Source: Hominenteromicrobium sp900549945 (GTDB taxonomy: Bacteria; Bacillota; Clostridia; Oscillospirales; Acutalibacteraceae). Taken from it: DNA of 64,000 bases. The position numbers and the translations under genes were made by a program. Shown one piece after another: positions 16,531 through 24,947 of this stretch; the first letter of the stretch is position 1; each line of letters begins with the position of its first letter. The stretch is from positions 5,833-69,832 of the forward strand of contig CABRNK010000015.1 in NCBI GenBank assembly GCA_902472305.1, given 5' to 3'. A model generated the notes under the pieces. The model had not been told where the DNA came from and ran no database searches. It saw only the letters and a list, made by a program, of their open reading frames with translations.

Positions 16531-16655
16531 GCGTGCGGGAAGCGGGCGGCGCACGGCGCTTCCGCGGAGAAAACGGCTTTTCCGCGGGCAGCGGCAGGCG
16601 GACGGACAACGGGAAATTTTTGCCGCAAAAACGGAGGTGAAATCCGAAAAAGAGA

Positions 16656-16684
16656 TTGACAAAGGAGGGGGGAAAGAGTAAAAT
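16656..16684 (+). promoter_or_regulatory. Predicted sigma-A promoter of the sugar ABC operon
   Basis: Consensus TTGACA (16656-16661), 17-bp spacer, TAAAAT (16679-16684), about 100 nt before the binding-protein start. AACGGC/GCCGTT form an inverted repeat at about 16698-16727 in the leader and could be an operator. The remaining part of this 318-nt gap holds only the upstream hairpin. Confidence 0.75.
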
Positions 16685-16782
16685 ACAGAATATATGAACG
16701 GCTTAACAATTTATTCACAAGGCCGTTACAAATTTATTTCAGATTATCTGCGGGTAATCGCGGATACAGGAGGAAAAAAGTC

Positions 16783-17829
16783 ATGAAAAAGGTACTGAGC
16801 ATCATTCTTGCTCTGGCGCTGATCTGTGTGGCTTTCGCGGCCTGCGGCAACGGCGAAACGTCGTCTCCGTCGTCCAGCGAGCCGTCCGAAAGCGCGCAGG
16901 ATTCTTCTGTCGCAGAAGAATCCTCTGAGGCTTCCGAGTCCTCGGCTGAGCCGGCGGGCGAGGTTAGAAAGATCGGCATTCTCGCCCCGGCGGTCACGCA
17001 CGGCTGGGTTGCGGGCGTTGCGTACAACGCCGAGCAGCGCTGCGAGGAGCTGCAGAGCGAGGGCAAGATCGAGTATAAGTTCTATACGAGCAACAATGCG
17101 GAGGAAATGACCACACAGCTCGACGACCTTAAGTCTTGGGGCGCGGAGGCGATCGTCGCTTACCCGCAGTGGGAAGGCATGGAGGTTCCGATCCAGCAGG
17201 CGATTGACGAAGGCATCGTCGTCGTGAACTTCGACATCGAGATCGCGGCGGACGGCGTGTACCGCGTGTCCGGCGACAACGAGTCGATGGGCGTTGAGGG
17301 CGCGAAGTACATCGTCGATAAGATCGGCACCGAGGGCACCGTCATTGTGCTCGACGTTCCGACGTCCGGCTCCGTTGCGGAGCTGCGCAAGAAGGGCTTC
17401 GAGGAAACGATTGCCGAGATCGCGCCGGATATGACGGTCGAGACGTATGCGACGAAGTTCACGCGTGAGGACGGCCTCGCCGACTTCGCGGACATCCTGA
17501 CGAAGCACGATAAGATCGACGCCGTCTATTCGATGGACGACGAGACCTCTATCGGTGTTCTTCAGGCCATTGAAGAGGCCGGCAGAACCGACATCAAGGT
17601 CGTTACGGGCGGCGGCGGATGTCAGGAATACTTCAACATGATGAAGGATAACGAGAACATCTGGATCGAGTCCTCCCTCTACAGCCCGCTGATGGTGCAG
17701 GATGCCGTCGATATGGCGGTTTCCATCCTGAACGGCGATGAGGTCGAGCCGGTTAAGATCATCCCGACGACCGTTGTCGACAGAGACAACTGCGACGAGT
17801 ATATCGACCCGAACAATACGGTCTATTGA
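16783..17829 (+). CDS. Ribose-type sugar ABC transporter substrate-binding lipoprotein
   Basis: 348 residues. A signal peptide ends in a lipobox (AFAACG), followed by a Ser/Glu-rich linker to about residue 55 that spaces the domain from the membrane. The mature part is a type 1 periplasmic-binding fold: KIGILAPAVTHGWVAG, NAEEMTTQLDDLKSWGAEAI, GDNESMGVEGAKYIVD and DAVYSMDDETSIGVLQAIEE. These match RbsB-like pentose/hexose-binding proteins; the sugar is not determined. GGAGGAAAAAAG precedes the ATG. First gene of the importer, separated from the ATPase by an internal terminator, which would give excess binding protein. Confidence 0.9.
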   Translation: MKKVLSIILALALICVAFAACGNGETSSPSSSEPSESAQDSSVAEESSEASESSAEPAGEVRKIGILAPAVTHGWVAGVAYNAEQRCEELQSEGKIEYKFYTSNNAEEMTTQLDDLKSWGAEAIVAYPQWEGMEVPIQQAIDEGIVVVNFDIEIAADGVYRVSGDNESMGVEGAKYIVDKIGTEGTVIVLDVPTSGSVAELRKKGFEETIAEIAPDMTVETYATKFTREDGLADFADILTKHDKIDAVYSMDDETSIGVLQAIEEAGRTDIKVVTGGGGCQEYFNMMKDNENIWIESSLYSPLMVQDAVDMAVSILNGDEVEPVKIIPTTVVDRDNCDEYIDPNNTVY

Positions 17830-17843
17830 TCCGAACGGATTGA

Positions 17844-17878
17844 AAAAGGGGTTGTTGCGAGAGCAGCAACCCCTTTTG
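17844..17878 (+). terminator. Internal hairpin terminator between binding protein and ATPase
   Basis: A 15-bp stem (17844-17858 with 17863-17877, one wobble) with a GAGA loop and a TTTT tail. Because the next two genes lack an obvious promoter, it probably acts as a partial terminator. Confidence 0.85.
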
Positions 17879-17922
17879 TCGAAGGGCAGAAACAACCTCG
17901 CGAAAGGGAAGTGGTCGTCGAT

Positions 17923-19407
17923 ATGACACTTGAAATGAAAGGGATTTACAAATCCTTCGGCGCAAACGATGTTTTGCGCAATGTAGATTTCACGCTCAAG
18001 GGCGGCGAAATCTGCGCGCTGCTCGGCGAGAACGGCGCGGGCAAATCGACGCTGATGAATATTCTGGGCGGCGTGCACCATGCCGACCGCGGCGAAATTT
18101 TTCTCGACGGGGAGGCCGTCCGCTTTCAGACGCCGGCGGATTCGCTCCGCCATGGCATCGCCTTCATCCATCAGGAGCTGAATCTCGTCAACGATCTTGC
18201 GATTTACGAGAACATGTTTATCGGCCGCGAGCTTCGGAAAAAAAGCGGCCTCTTGGATGCCCGGCAGATGATTGCGCGCACGCAGGAGATTTTTGCGCGC
18301 ATGGATCTCGACCTCGACCCGCGCACAATGGTGCGCGAGCTGGACGCCTCCTACAAGCAGATCGTCGAGATCGCCCGCGCGCTTTTGATGGAGGCCTCGA
18401 TCATCATCATGGACGAGCCGACGACCTCCTTGACGGAGCCGGAGGTCGAGCGTGTTTTTGATATGATGCGGACGCTGAAAAGCAGCGGGGTCGGCATCGT
18501 CTTTATCTCGCATAAGCTGCGGGAGGTCATGGAGATCTGCACGCGGTTTACCGTGCTGCGCGACGGCAGCATGGTGTCTGCCGGCAGCATCGAGGAAACC
18601 TCGGTCGACGGGCTCGCGCGCGACATGGTCGGCCATGAGGTACGCACGCAGTCGCTGCGCAAGGCGCGGGAAATGGGGGCGGCTGTTCTCGGCGGTGAAG
18701 GGCTGACGCTGGAGCCGGTGTTCCGAAACGTCAGCTTCTCGGTGCGGGCGGGCGAGGTGCTCGGCTTCACGGGCCTGCTCGGCGACGGGCGCAGCGAGCT
18801 GTTTCAGGCGATCTTCGGCGCCATGCGCGGGATGACCGGCACGCTCTCCATTTCCGGCAGCCCGGTGCATATCCGCAGCACGGTGCAGGCGCTCAAAGCC
18901 GGCATCGGCTACGTGCCGCGCAACCGCAAGGAAAACGGCATTATCAAGGATATGAGCATCCTCGAAAACGGCTCGATCGTCACGTGGCCGCGCGACAGGA
19001 GATTCGGCCTGCTGGATAAAAAGAAGATTGAAAGCGGCTTTGCGCGCCAGCGGCAGGACCTGCACATCAAGCTCGGCGCGCTGAGCGACCGGATCGGCAG
19101 CCTTTCCGGCGGCAATCAGCAGAAGGTCGTGCTTGCGAAATGGCTGACGGCGAATCCGCGCGTCCTCGTGTTCGACAACCCGACGCAGGGCGTGGACGTC
19201 GGCGCGAAGGAAGAGATTTACGACATCATCCTGAAGCTGGCGGAGGCGGGCGTCGCCGTCGTGGTGCTTTCGAGCGAGGCGCAGGAGATCATCCGCGTGT
19301 GCGACCGCACGCTCGTGATGTTCCACGGCAGCGTGTGCGGCGAACTCGTCGGGGATGAAATGAATGAGCAGGCGATCATGCGTCTTGCAACAGGGGGACA
19401 GGTATAA
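17923..19407 (+). CDS. Ribose/galactose-type sugar ABC transporter, double ATPase subunit
   Basis: 494 residues, the RbsA/MglA length, with two tandem nucleotide-binding domains. The first has Walker A GENGAGKST, a degenerate signature (LDASYKQIVEIAR) and Walker B IIMDEPTTSL. The second has a degenerate Walker A (GLLGDGRSE), signature LSGGNQQK and Walker B VLVFDNPTQGVD. This asymmetry is usual in the CUT2 family. An in-frame GTG at 17911 is possible but sits on the ribosome binding site; ATG 17923 is preferred although its spacing is long. The stop overlaps the permease start. Confidence 0.9.
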   Translation: MTLEMKGIYKSFGANDVLRNVDFTLKGGEICALLGENGAGKSTLMNILGGVHHADRGEIFLDGEAVRFQTPADSLRHGIAFIHQELNLVNDLAIYENMFIGRELRKKSGLLDARQMIARTQEIFARMDLDLDPRTMVRELDASYKQIVEIARALLMEASIIIMDEPTTSLTEPEVERVFDMMRTLKSSGVGIVFISHKLREVMEICTRFTVLRDGSMVSAGSIEETSVDGLARDMVGHEVRTQSLRKAREMGAAVLGGEGLTLEPVFRNVSFSVRAGEVLGFTGLLGDGRSELFQAIFGAMRGMTGTLSISGSPVHIRSTVQALKAGIGYVPRNRKENGIIKDMSILENGSIVTWPRDRRFGLLDKKKIESGFARQRQDLHIKLGALSDRIGSLSGGNQQKVVLAKWLTANPRVLVFDNPTQGVDVGAKEEIYDIILKLAEAGVAVVVLSSEAQEIIRVCDRTLVMFHGSVCGELVGDEMNEQAIMRLATGGQV

Positions 19408-20447
19408 TGAACGAAAAAACGAAGAACAGGAATTTCGGCGCGTGGCTGCGCAATAACTGGAAAAACAACGCGCTTTTCTCTACGGGCATCGCCCTGATCG
19501 TTATGGTCGTCCTCCAGACGGTCGCGCTCGGCTTCGATTACGCGAGCTTCGGGGAGTGGTTTTCGGCGTGGACGCGCAACTGGCTCAATATCCTGCGCAA
19601 TAACTCGAGCGTCGGCATCATCGCGCTCGGCATGACATTCGTCATCATCTCGGGCGGCATCGACCTTGCGGTCGGCTCCACGCTCGTCGCGGTCGGCGCG
19701 ATCGCGATGTGCCTGATGGATGCGACGACCGGCGGCCTGCTCGGCACGATCGGCATCACCGGCGTGCCAGCATATATCCTGACGATTTTGATCGCGGTCG
19801 CGGCCGGCACGCTGCTCGGCGCGTTCAACGGCGTTCTGGTCACGGCGGGCCGTATTCCGCCGTTTATCGCCACGCTCGGCGCGATGAAGATCCTGCGCAG
19901 CGTGACGCAGTATTTCATGCAGACGAATTCACCGAAGGTGCCGAGCGATTTCCTCCAGATCGCGAGCGTCAAGATCGGCGGGCAGATGCTGATGCCGGTT
20001 TTCTACTGGCTGCTGCTCGCAGTGATTCTGTACATCGTCTCGAAGAAAACCGTTTTCGGCCGCCACGTGTTTGCGGTCGGCTCGAATGAAAAGACGACGC
20101 GGCTCTCCGGCATCAACGTCAACCGCGTCAAGCTCGGCGTTTATGCGTTGATGGGCGCCGTCGTCGCGGTCGCAGCGCTTTTGCAGGTTTCGCGCATCGG
20201 CGCGATGGACCCGGCAAATGCCGGCAACGGCTACGAGCTCGATGCAATCGCCGCGGTCATCGTGGGCGGTACGAGCATGTCCGGCGGCAAAGGCTCGGTG
20301 GTGGGCACCGTGTTCGGCATGCTGATCATCGCTGTGATGAATAACCTGCTGAACCTGCTCGGCGTGGACCCGTTCCTGCGCGAGGCGTTCAAGGGAGCAA
20401 TCATCATCGCCGCAGTGCTTTTGCAGCGCAAATCCTCGGATAATTGA
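19407..20447 (+). CDS. Ribose-type sugar ABC transporter permease
   Basis: 346 residues with about ten hydrophobic segments. It contains the CUT2 permease signatures GMTFVIISGGIDLAVGS, NGVLVTAGRIPPFIATLGAM, GRHVFAVGSNEKTTRLSGIN and GGTSMSGGKGSVVGT, as in RbsC/XylH. It overlaps the ATPase by one base and has GGGGG about 10 nt upstream of the ATG. A single permease gene presumably forms a homodimer. Last gene of the importer, followed by a GC-rich terminator; the aldolase downstream has its own promoter. Confidence 0.92.
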   Translation: MNEKTKNRNFGAWLRNNWKNNALFSTGIALIVMVVLQTVALGFDYASFGEWFSAWTRNWLNILRNNSSVGIIALGMTFVIISGGIDLAVGSTLVAVGAIAMCLMDATTGGLLGTIGITGVPAYILTILIAVAAGTLLGAFNGVLVTAGRIPPFIATLGAMKILRSVTQYFMQTNSPKVPSDFLQIASVKIGGQMLMPVFYWLLLAVILYIVSKKTVFGRHVFAVGSNEKTTRLSGINVNRVKLGVYALMGAVVAVAALLQVSRIGAMDPANAGNGYELDAIAAVIVGGTSMSGGKGSVVGTVFGMLIIAVMNNLLNLLGVDPFLREAFKGAIIIAAVLLQRKSSDN

Positions 20448-20453
20448 ATCTCG

Positions 20454-20488
20454 GGCCGCGGCGGGGCAGGGGCTTCGCCGCGGCCTTT
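20454..20488 (+). terminator. Terminator of the sugar ABC operon
   Basis: GGCCGCGGCG (20454-20463) and CGCCGCGGCC (20476-20485) pair perfectly; a short TTTGCTT tail follows. Confidence 0.75.
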
Positions 20489-20532
20489 GCTTCGCGCATT
20501 TCCCGGGAAATATGCGATATTTCGAAATAGGC

Positions 20533-20561
20533 TTGATTTTTTTCGCGGATTCATCTATAAT
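20533..20561 (+). promoter_or_regulatory. Predicted sigma-A promoter of the aldolase gene
   Basis: TTGATT (20533-20538), 17-bp spacer, TATAAT (20556-20561), about 40 nt before the start codon. Confidence 0.75.
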
Positions 20562-20600
20562 AAAAGGGACAAAAAATTTCCTTTATGGAGGCAGAAACTT

Positions 20601-21464
20601 ATGTTGGTATCGGCAAAGGAAATGCTGGACAAGGCCAAGGCCGGCAAATATGCCGTCGGTCAGTTCAACATCAATAACCTCGAATGGACAAAGGCGATTC
20701 TCCTCACGGCGCAGGAGAACAATTCTCCGGTTATCCTCGGTGTGTCCGAGGGCGCCGGCAAGTATATGTGCGGCTACAACACCGTTGTCGGCATGGTCAA
20801 CGGTATGCTCGAGACGCTGAAGATCACGGTTCCGGTCGCTCTGCACCTCGACCACGGCTCCTATGAGGGCGCTTTGGCGTGCATCGATGCGGGCTTCTCT
20901 TCCATCATGTTCGACGGTTCGCACTACCCGATCGAAGAGAACATCGAAAAGACGAAGGAGCTCATCCGCATCGCGGGTGAAAAGGGCATCTCCGTTGAGG
21001 CTGAAGTCGGCGCGATCGGCGGCGAGGAAGACGGCGTCGTCGGCAGCGGCGAGGTCGCGGACCCGAATGAGTGCAAGATGATCGCGGATCTCGGCGTCGA
21101 CATGCTCGCAGCCGGTATCGGCAACATTCACGGCAAGTATCCGGCCAACTGGAAGGGCCTGAGCTTTGACGTGCTCGCGAAGATTCAGGAGCTCACCGGC
21201 ACGATGCCGCTCGTTCTTCACGGCGGCACGGGTATCCCGGCGGACATGATCAAGACGGCGATTTCCCTCGGCGTTTCCAAGATCAACGTCAACACCGAGT
21301 GCCAGCTTGCGTTTGCTGAGGCGACCAGAAAGTATGTCGAGGCCGGCAAGGATCTCGAGGGCAAGGGCTTCGACCCGAGAAAGCTCCTTGCGCCGGGCTT
21401 CGAGGCGATTAAGGCGACCGTCAAGGAGAAGATGGAGCTGTTCGGTTCCATCGATAAGGCCTGA
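20601..21464 (+). CDS. fba: Class II fructose-bisphosphate aldolase
   Basis: 287 residues. Zn2+-dependent class II aldolase of glycolysis/gluconeogenesis, cleaving fructose 1,6-bisphosphate to DHAP and glyceraldehyde 3-phosphate. Visible hallmarks: GQFNINNLEW, HLDHGSYEG (catalytic Asp and Zn-binding His), SIMFDGSHYP, EAEVGAIGGEEDG, GNIHGKY, LHGGTGIP and GVSKINVNTECQ. GGAGG is 9 nt upstream of the ATG. It has its own promoter and terminator; strong codon bias suggests high expression. Family members acting on tagatose bisphosphate exist, and the nearby sugar importer makes that conceivable, but FbaA is the better guess. Confidence 0.93.
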   Translation: MLVSAKEMLDKAKAGKYAVGQFNINNLEWTKAILLTAQENNSPVILGVSEGAGKYMCGYNTVVGMVNGMLETLKITVPVALHLDHGSYEGALACIDAGFSSIMFDGSHYPIEENIEKTKELIRIAGEKGISVEAEVGAIGGEEDGVVGSGEVADPNECKMIADLGVDMLAAGIGNIHGKYPANWKGLSFDVLAKIQELTGTMPLVLHGGTGIPADMIKTAISLGVSKINVNTECQLAFAEATRKYVEAGKDLEGKGFDPRKLLAPGFEAIKATVKEKMELFGSIDKA

Positions 21465-21489
21465 TCTCTTAAATAATTATTAAATTTAC

Positions 21490-21526
21490 GGAACGCGCCG
21501 GTTATCCGACGCGTTCCTGCCTTTTT
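21490..21526 (+). terminator. Terminator of the aldolase gene
   Basis: GGAACGCG...CGCGTTCC stem (21490-21501 with 21506-21517, one mismatch) followed by TGCCTTTTTC. Confidence 0.8.
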
Positions 21527-21542
21527 CACCCCTCGCGGTATC

Positions 21543-21571
21543 TTGAAACTTTGCGGAGGTTGTGCTATACT
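21543..21571 (+). promoter_or_regulatory. Predicted promoter of the PASTA pseudokinase
   Basis: TTGAAA (21543-21548), 17-bp spacer ending TGTGC (extended -10), TATACT (21566-21571). Confidence 0.75.
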
Positions 21572-21665
21572 GATACAAATCGAGGGGCATTTTACCGCGC
21601 GCATTGTGAATAATGCGCCTGCGGTTTGAATTTGGGGTTCCTTGGAGAGCAGAAAGGAAATGTCC

Positions 21666-23282
21666 ATGGACGCAAATAAAACGTACTGCATGAATTGCTT
21701 TTCAGCGATGGACGTGCCGGGCGAGCCCTGCGCGCACTGCGGCTGGAAGGACGAGGGGCAGATGAAAAACGCGCTGCCGTACGGCACGCTGCTCGGCGGC
21801 AAGTACCTGATCGGGCAGGCGACGCGCATCAACGGCGCGGGAATCACCTATGCGGCGCTTGAAAAGGACACGAACCAGAAGGTAGAGGTGCGGGAATTCC
21901 TGCCGAATACGCTTGCCTTCCGTGCGCCGAACGGCCTTTCCGTGAAGCCGGCGGCGGGCGCAGAGCTGAAGTACGACGATTATCTCAGCGAGTTTGAGCG
22001 CTACACGCAGAAGCTGATCCGCGTCTCGGGTACGAAGCGCATGATGACAGTGCTCGATACCTTCTCGGAGAACAACACGCAGTATGTCGTTTTCCTATAT
22101 GTGGAGTCTGTTTCCCTGCGCAGCTATGTGGAAGCGCACGGCTTGCTTTCCTGGGCCGACTGCGAGCAGTATTTCACACCGGTCATCTACGCGCTCGGCG
22201 CCATTCACAGCCAGAATGTGGAGCATCTCGGCATTTCGCCGGAGACGCTGCGCATTACGCCGGACGGCAAGCTGATTTTGACGGACTTCGAGATGCAGTC
22301 CGTACGCCGCGCGGGCACGGACCTGATCGAGGATATTTACCCGGGCTGCTGGGCAATCGAGCAGTATTCCAAGACAAAGGTGTGCGACGAGGTTACCGAT
22401 GTGTACGGCCTCTGCGCCTCGATGCTGTTTGCGCTTTCCGGCGCGGTGCCGATGGAAGCGCCAAAGCGCAAGAAAGACCCGCGCCTGCTGATCTCGAAAG
22501 CGATTTTAAAGCAGCTTCCGGAGCACGTGATTCCCGCCATTGCAAACGGCCTGCAGGTGGATGCGGACCGCAGAACCTCGAGCTTCTCGCGCTTTTCAGC
22601 GGAGCTGGCCGCAGAGCCGACCGTGATGGAGCAGATGGTGGAGACCGAGACGGTGCGCTCGCTGCCGACGGGTGGGAGAAGCCCGCGCCGGCACGGGATG
22701 CCGCTGCCGGTGTGGCTCTTGCTCTCCTTCGTGTTTTCGCTGGTCGTGATTCTCGCGGTCGCAAGCGTCTGGTTCAAGGACAGCGCGTTCTCCATTCAGA
22801 GTATCATGCAGTCCCTCGCGGAGACGGGCGCGCCGGCGGCGGAGATGATTGAAGTGCCGAACCTTGTCGGCGAGGATTACACGGAAGTGGAGGCGCGGAC
22901 GCAGACCGACGCGCAGTACAACTTCAAGCTGCACATCTACGAGGAAATTTTCAGCGAGAGCGTTCCGGCGGGGCAGATCACCACGCAGCTTCCGCTGCCC
23001 GGGCAGCAGCTTGAGGCGGGCGGAACCGTGCGCGTGGCGGTCAGCCGCGGCTCGAAGGAGCGCACGCTGCCGGATATCGCCGGCATGACGGCGGAGATGG
23101 CAAAGACGACGCTGGAAAAAGAGGGCTTTGTCATGGCCGCGGTGGATGCGGTGAGCGATGAGGTAGAGATCGGCAAGGTGATCGGCTATGCGGATTATGA
23201 GCCGGGCGAAGCGCTCGCATTCGGCTCCGTCGTTGCAGTGCGTGTCAGCGCGGAGGAATCGGCGGAGAGCGGCGCGGAATAA
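21666..23282 (+). CDS. Membrane PASTA protein with N-terminal zinc ribbon and degenerate kinase domain
   Basis: 538 residues. Cys8, Cys11, Cys22 and Cys25 form a small zinc ribbon. Residues about 40-310 follow a Ser/Thr kinase fold, but key residues are changed: the VAIK Lys is Arg76 (VEVREF), the catalytic loop reads HLGISPET (Asp to Gly189, Asn to Thr194) and DFG is DFE (207-209). Phosphotransfer is therefore unlikely. A single membrane helix (about 345-367) precedes two PASTA domains (about 395-463 and 464-531), which in PknB-type kinases bind muropeptides outside the cell. ATG 21666 is 8 nt after the ribosome binding site; ATG 21660 is too close. Probably a cell-wall-sensing scaffold; partner unknown. 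Confidence 0.85.
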   Translation: MDANKTYCMNCFSAMDVPGEPCAHCGWKDEGQMKNALPYGTLLGGKYLIGQATRINGAGITYAALEKDTNQKVEVREFLPNTLAFRAPNGLSVKPAAGAELKYDDYLSEFERYTQKLIRVSGTKRMMTVLDTFSENNTQYVVFLYVESVSLRSYVEAHGLLSWADCEQYFTPVIYALGAIHSQNVEHLGISPETLRITPDGKLILTDFEMQSVRRAGTDLIEDIYPGCWAIEQYSKTKVCDEVTDVYGLCASMLFALSGAVPMEAPKRKKDPRLLISKAILKQLPEHVIPAIANGLQVDADRRTSSFSRFSAELAAEPTVMEQMVETETVRSLPTGGRSPRRHGMPLPVWLLLSFVFSLVVILAVASVWFKDSAFSIQSIMQSLAETGAPAAEMIEVPNLVGEDYTEVEARTQTDAQYNFKLHIYEEIFSESVPAGQITTQLPLPGQQLEAGGTVRVAVSRGSKERTLPDIAGMTAEMAKTTLEKEGFVMAAVDAVSDEVEIGKVIGYADYEPGEALAFGSVVAVRVSAEESAESGAE

Positions 23283-23306
23283 AGCAAATCTTTGTAAAAT
23301 GAATCG

Positions 23307-23342
23307 AGCCTCCTGCACGGAAGATGCAGGAGGCTCTTTTGC
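23307..23342 (+). terminator. Terminator after the PASTA protein
   Basis: Perfect 12-bp stem GAGCCTCCTGCA (23307-23318) / TGCAGGAGGCTC (23326-23337) followed by TTTT. Confidence 0.88.
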
Positions 23343-23446
23343 GTTTGTTTGAACTGTGCATCGCTTCGCAGCGCCGCTATAAGGGCGGGCGCAGTAAGCG
23401 CAAAGAGGTGCGGCTTATCGGCGGCAAATGCCCGGGGCAGCCGCGC

Positions 23447-24769
23447 TTACTTGTACATCGCCATGTAGTCGCCGTGCGCTTCGATCAGCTCGTCGCACAT
23501 TTTCACGATGTCGTCGATCGAGAGCTCGGCAGCCGTGTGCGGTTCGAGCATCGCGGCGCGGTAGATGTCCTCGCGCTTGCGCGTCCGCGCGGCCTCGATC
23601 GTCATCAGCTGCGCGTTGATATTTGTCATATTCATCGCGGCAAGCTGCACCGGCAGGCGGCCGACATGACACGGGTTGATGCCCATGCGGTCTACAAGGC
23701 ACGGCACCTCGACGCAGGCGTCGGCGGGCAGGTTGTCGATCAGGCCCGTATTCAGCACATTGCCGCCGATCTTGTACGGCACGCCGGTGAGAATTGCCTC
23801 CATGATGTACGAGGCGTATTCCGCCGAGCGCGTGTGCTCGATCTTGCCGTCCTGCAAAATATTGGCTTTTTCTTCCTTCCAGCCCTTGATCTGGTTGACG
23901 CAGCGGCGCGGGTACTCGTCGAGCGGGATGTTGTACGCCTCGATCAGCTCCGGGTATTTCGACTTGATGAACAGCGGATTGTACTCGGCGTTGTGCTCGC
24001 TCGACTCGGTGCAGTAGTAGCCGAGCCGGCGGATGTATTCGTAGCGCACCATGTCCTTGTGCTTTTCGGCGGCGTTCTTTTCGGCGGCGCGGCGTTTGAT
24101 TTCGGGATACAGGTCGCGGCCGTCCTTGTCGGTGATCTTCAAAAGCCATGCCATGTGGTTGATGCCGGCGATCAGCTCGCGGCGTCCCTCGAGCTGATCC
24201 TCCATGCCGAGGCCGGTCAGAAGATCGCGCGAGCAGGTCTGCACGCTGTGGCATAGGCCGACGGTTTTCACACCGGTATAGCGCTGCATATAGCCGGAGA
24301 GCATCGCCATCGGGTTCGTGTAGTTCAAAAACCACGCGTCGGGGCAGACCTCCTCGATGTCGCGGGCGAAGTCCTCGAGCACCGGGATCGTGCGCAGCGC
24401 GCGCATGATGCCGCCGATACCGAGCGTATCGGCGATCGTCTGGCGCAGGCCGTATTTTTTCGGGATCTCGAAATCGATGACGGTGCAGGGCTCGTAAAAG
24501 CCGACCTGAATTGCGTTGACAACGAAGTCGGCGCCGCGCAGCGCTTCCCTCCGGTTTTCAGCGCCGCAGTAGGTCTTGAGCACAGCGCGGCCGCCGTTTG
24601 TATTGCGGTTGATGGCGCTCAGAATGAGGTGTGATTCCTCGAGGCGCTCCGCATCGATGTCGTAGAGGGCAATCTCGCTCTCGCAGAGCGCGGGCGTGCA
24701 CATGCAGTCGCCGAGCACGTTGCGCGCAAAGACAGTGCTGCCGGCGCCCATAAAGGTAATTTTTGGCAT
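23447..24769 (-). CDS. melA: Glycoside hydrolase family 4, alpha-galactosidase (MelA) type
   Basis: 440 residues, the GH4 length. The enzyme uses NAD+ and a divalent metal (usually Mn2+) in a redox elimination mechanism in the cytoplasm. The N-terminal Rossmann motif is KITFMGAGSTVFARNVLGD with acidic YDID; NYTNPMAML, CHSVQ (metal Cys and substrate signature of alpha-galactosidases) and GINHMAWLLKI (metal His) follow. Start ATG 24769 has AAAGGATGG upstream. Divergent from an AraC regulator, suggesting sugar induction. Use on alpha-glucuronides or alpha-glucosides is possible in this family, but CHSVQ favours alpha-galactosides. The closest transporter is the ribose-type importer 3 kb away. 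Confidence 0.88.
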   Translation of the reverse strand: MPKITFMGAGSTVFARNVLGDCMCTPALCESEIALYDIDAERLEESHLILSAINRNTNGGRAVLKTYCGAENRREALRGADFVVNAIQVGFYEPCTVIDFEIPKKYGLRQTIADTLGIGGIMRALRTIPVLEDFARDIEEVCPDAWFLNYTNPMAMLSGYMQRYTGVKTVGLCHSVQTCSRDLLTGLGMEDQLEGRRELIAGINHMAWLLKITDKDGRDLYPEIKRRAAEKNAAEKHKDMVRYEYIRRLGYYCTESSEHNAEYNPLFIKSKYPELIEAYNIPLDEYPRRCVNQIKGWKEEKANILQDGKIEHTRSAEYASYIMEAILTGVPYKIGGNVLNTGLIDNLPADACVEVPCLVDRMGINPCHVGRLPVQLAAMNMTNINAQLMTIEAARTRKREDIYRAAMLEPHTAAELSIDDIVKMCDELIEAHGDYMAMYK

Positions 24770-24827
24770 TTTGAATCCATCCTTTCCCCAAAAAGAATCT
24801 TTTGTAATGAAATCTTTTTGTGCTTTT

Positions 24828-24857
24828 ATTATAAGCGGAGCGCATGCCGCATCGCAA
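24828..24857 (-). promoter_or_regulatory. Predicted promoter of the GH4 gene
   Basis: On the minus strand TTGCGA, 18-bp spacer, TATAAT (plus coordinates 24852-24857 and 24828-24833). Confidence 0.55.
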
Positions 24858-24887
24858 TAGCTTTTGTTTCAAAAAATTGTCGTTTTG

Positions 24888-24916
24888 TTGTATTTTCCAC
24901 GCGGGTATGCTATACT
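24888..24916 (+). promoter_or_regulatory. Predicted promoter of the AraC regulator
   Basis: TTGTAT (24888-24893), 17-bp spacer ending TATGC (extended -10), TATACT (24911-24916). Confidence 0.65.
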
Positions 24917-24947
24917 GAGAGCACGGAAAGCGGAAGGGGAGAAGGAC

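Noticed and set aside
16744..19326. An 860-codon minus-strand open frame
   Set aside because: It lies antisense to the sugar-binding protein and ATPase, is rich in His/Arg/Asp as expected for GC-rich shadows, and has no recognisable domain.
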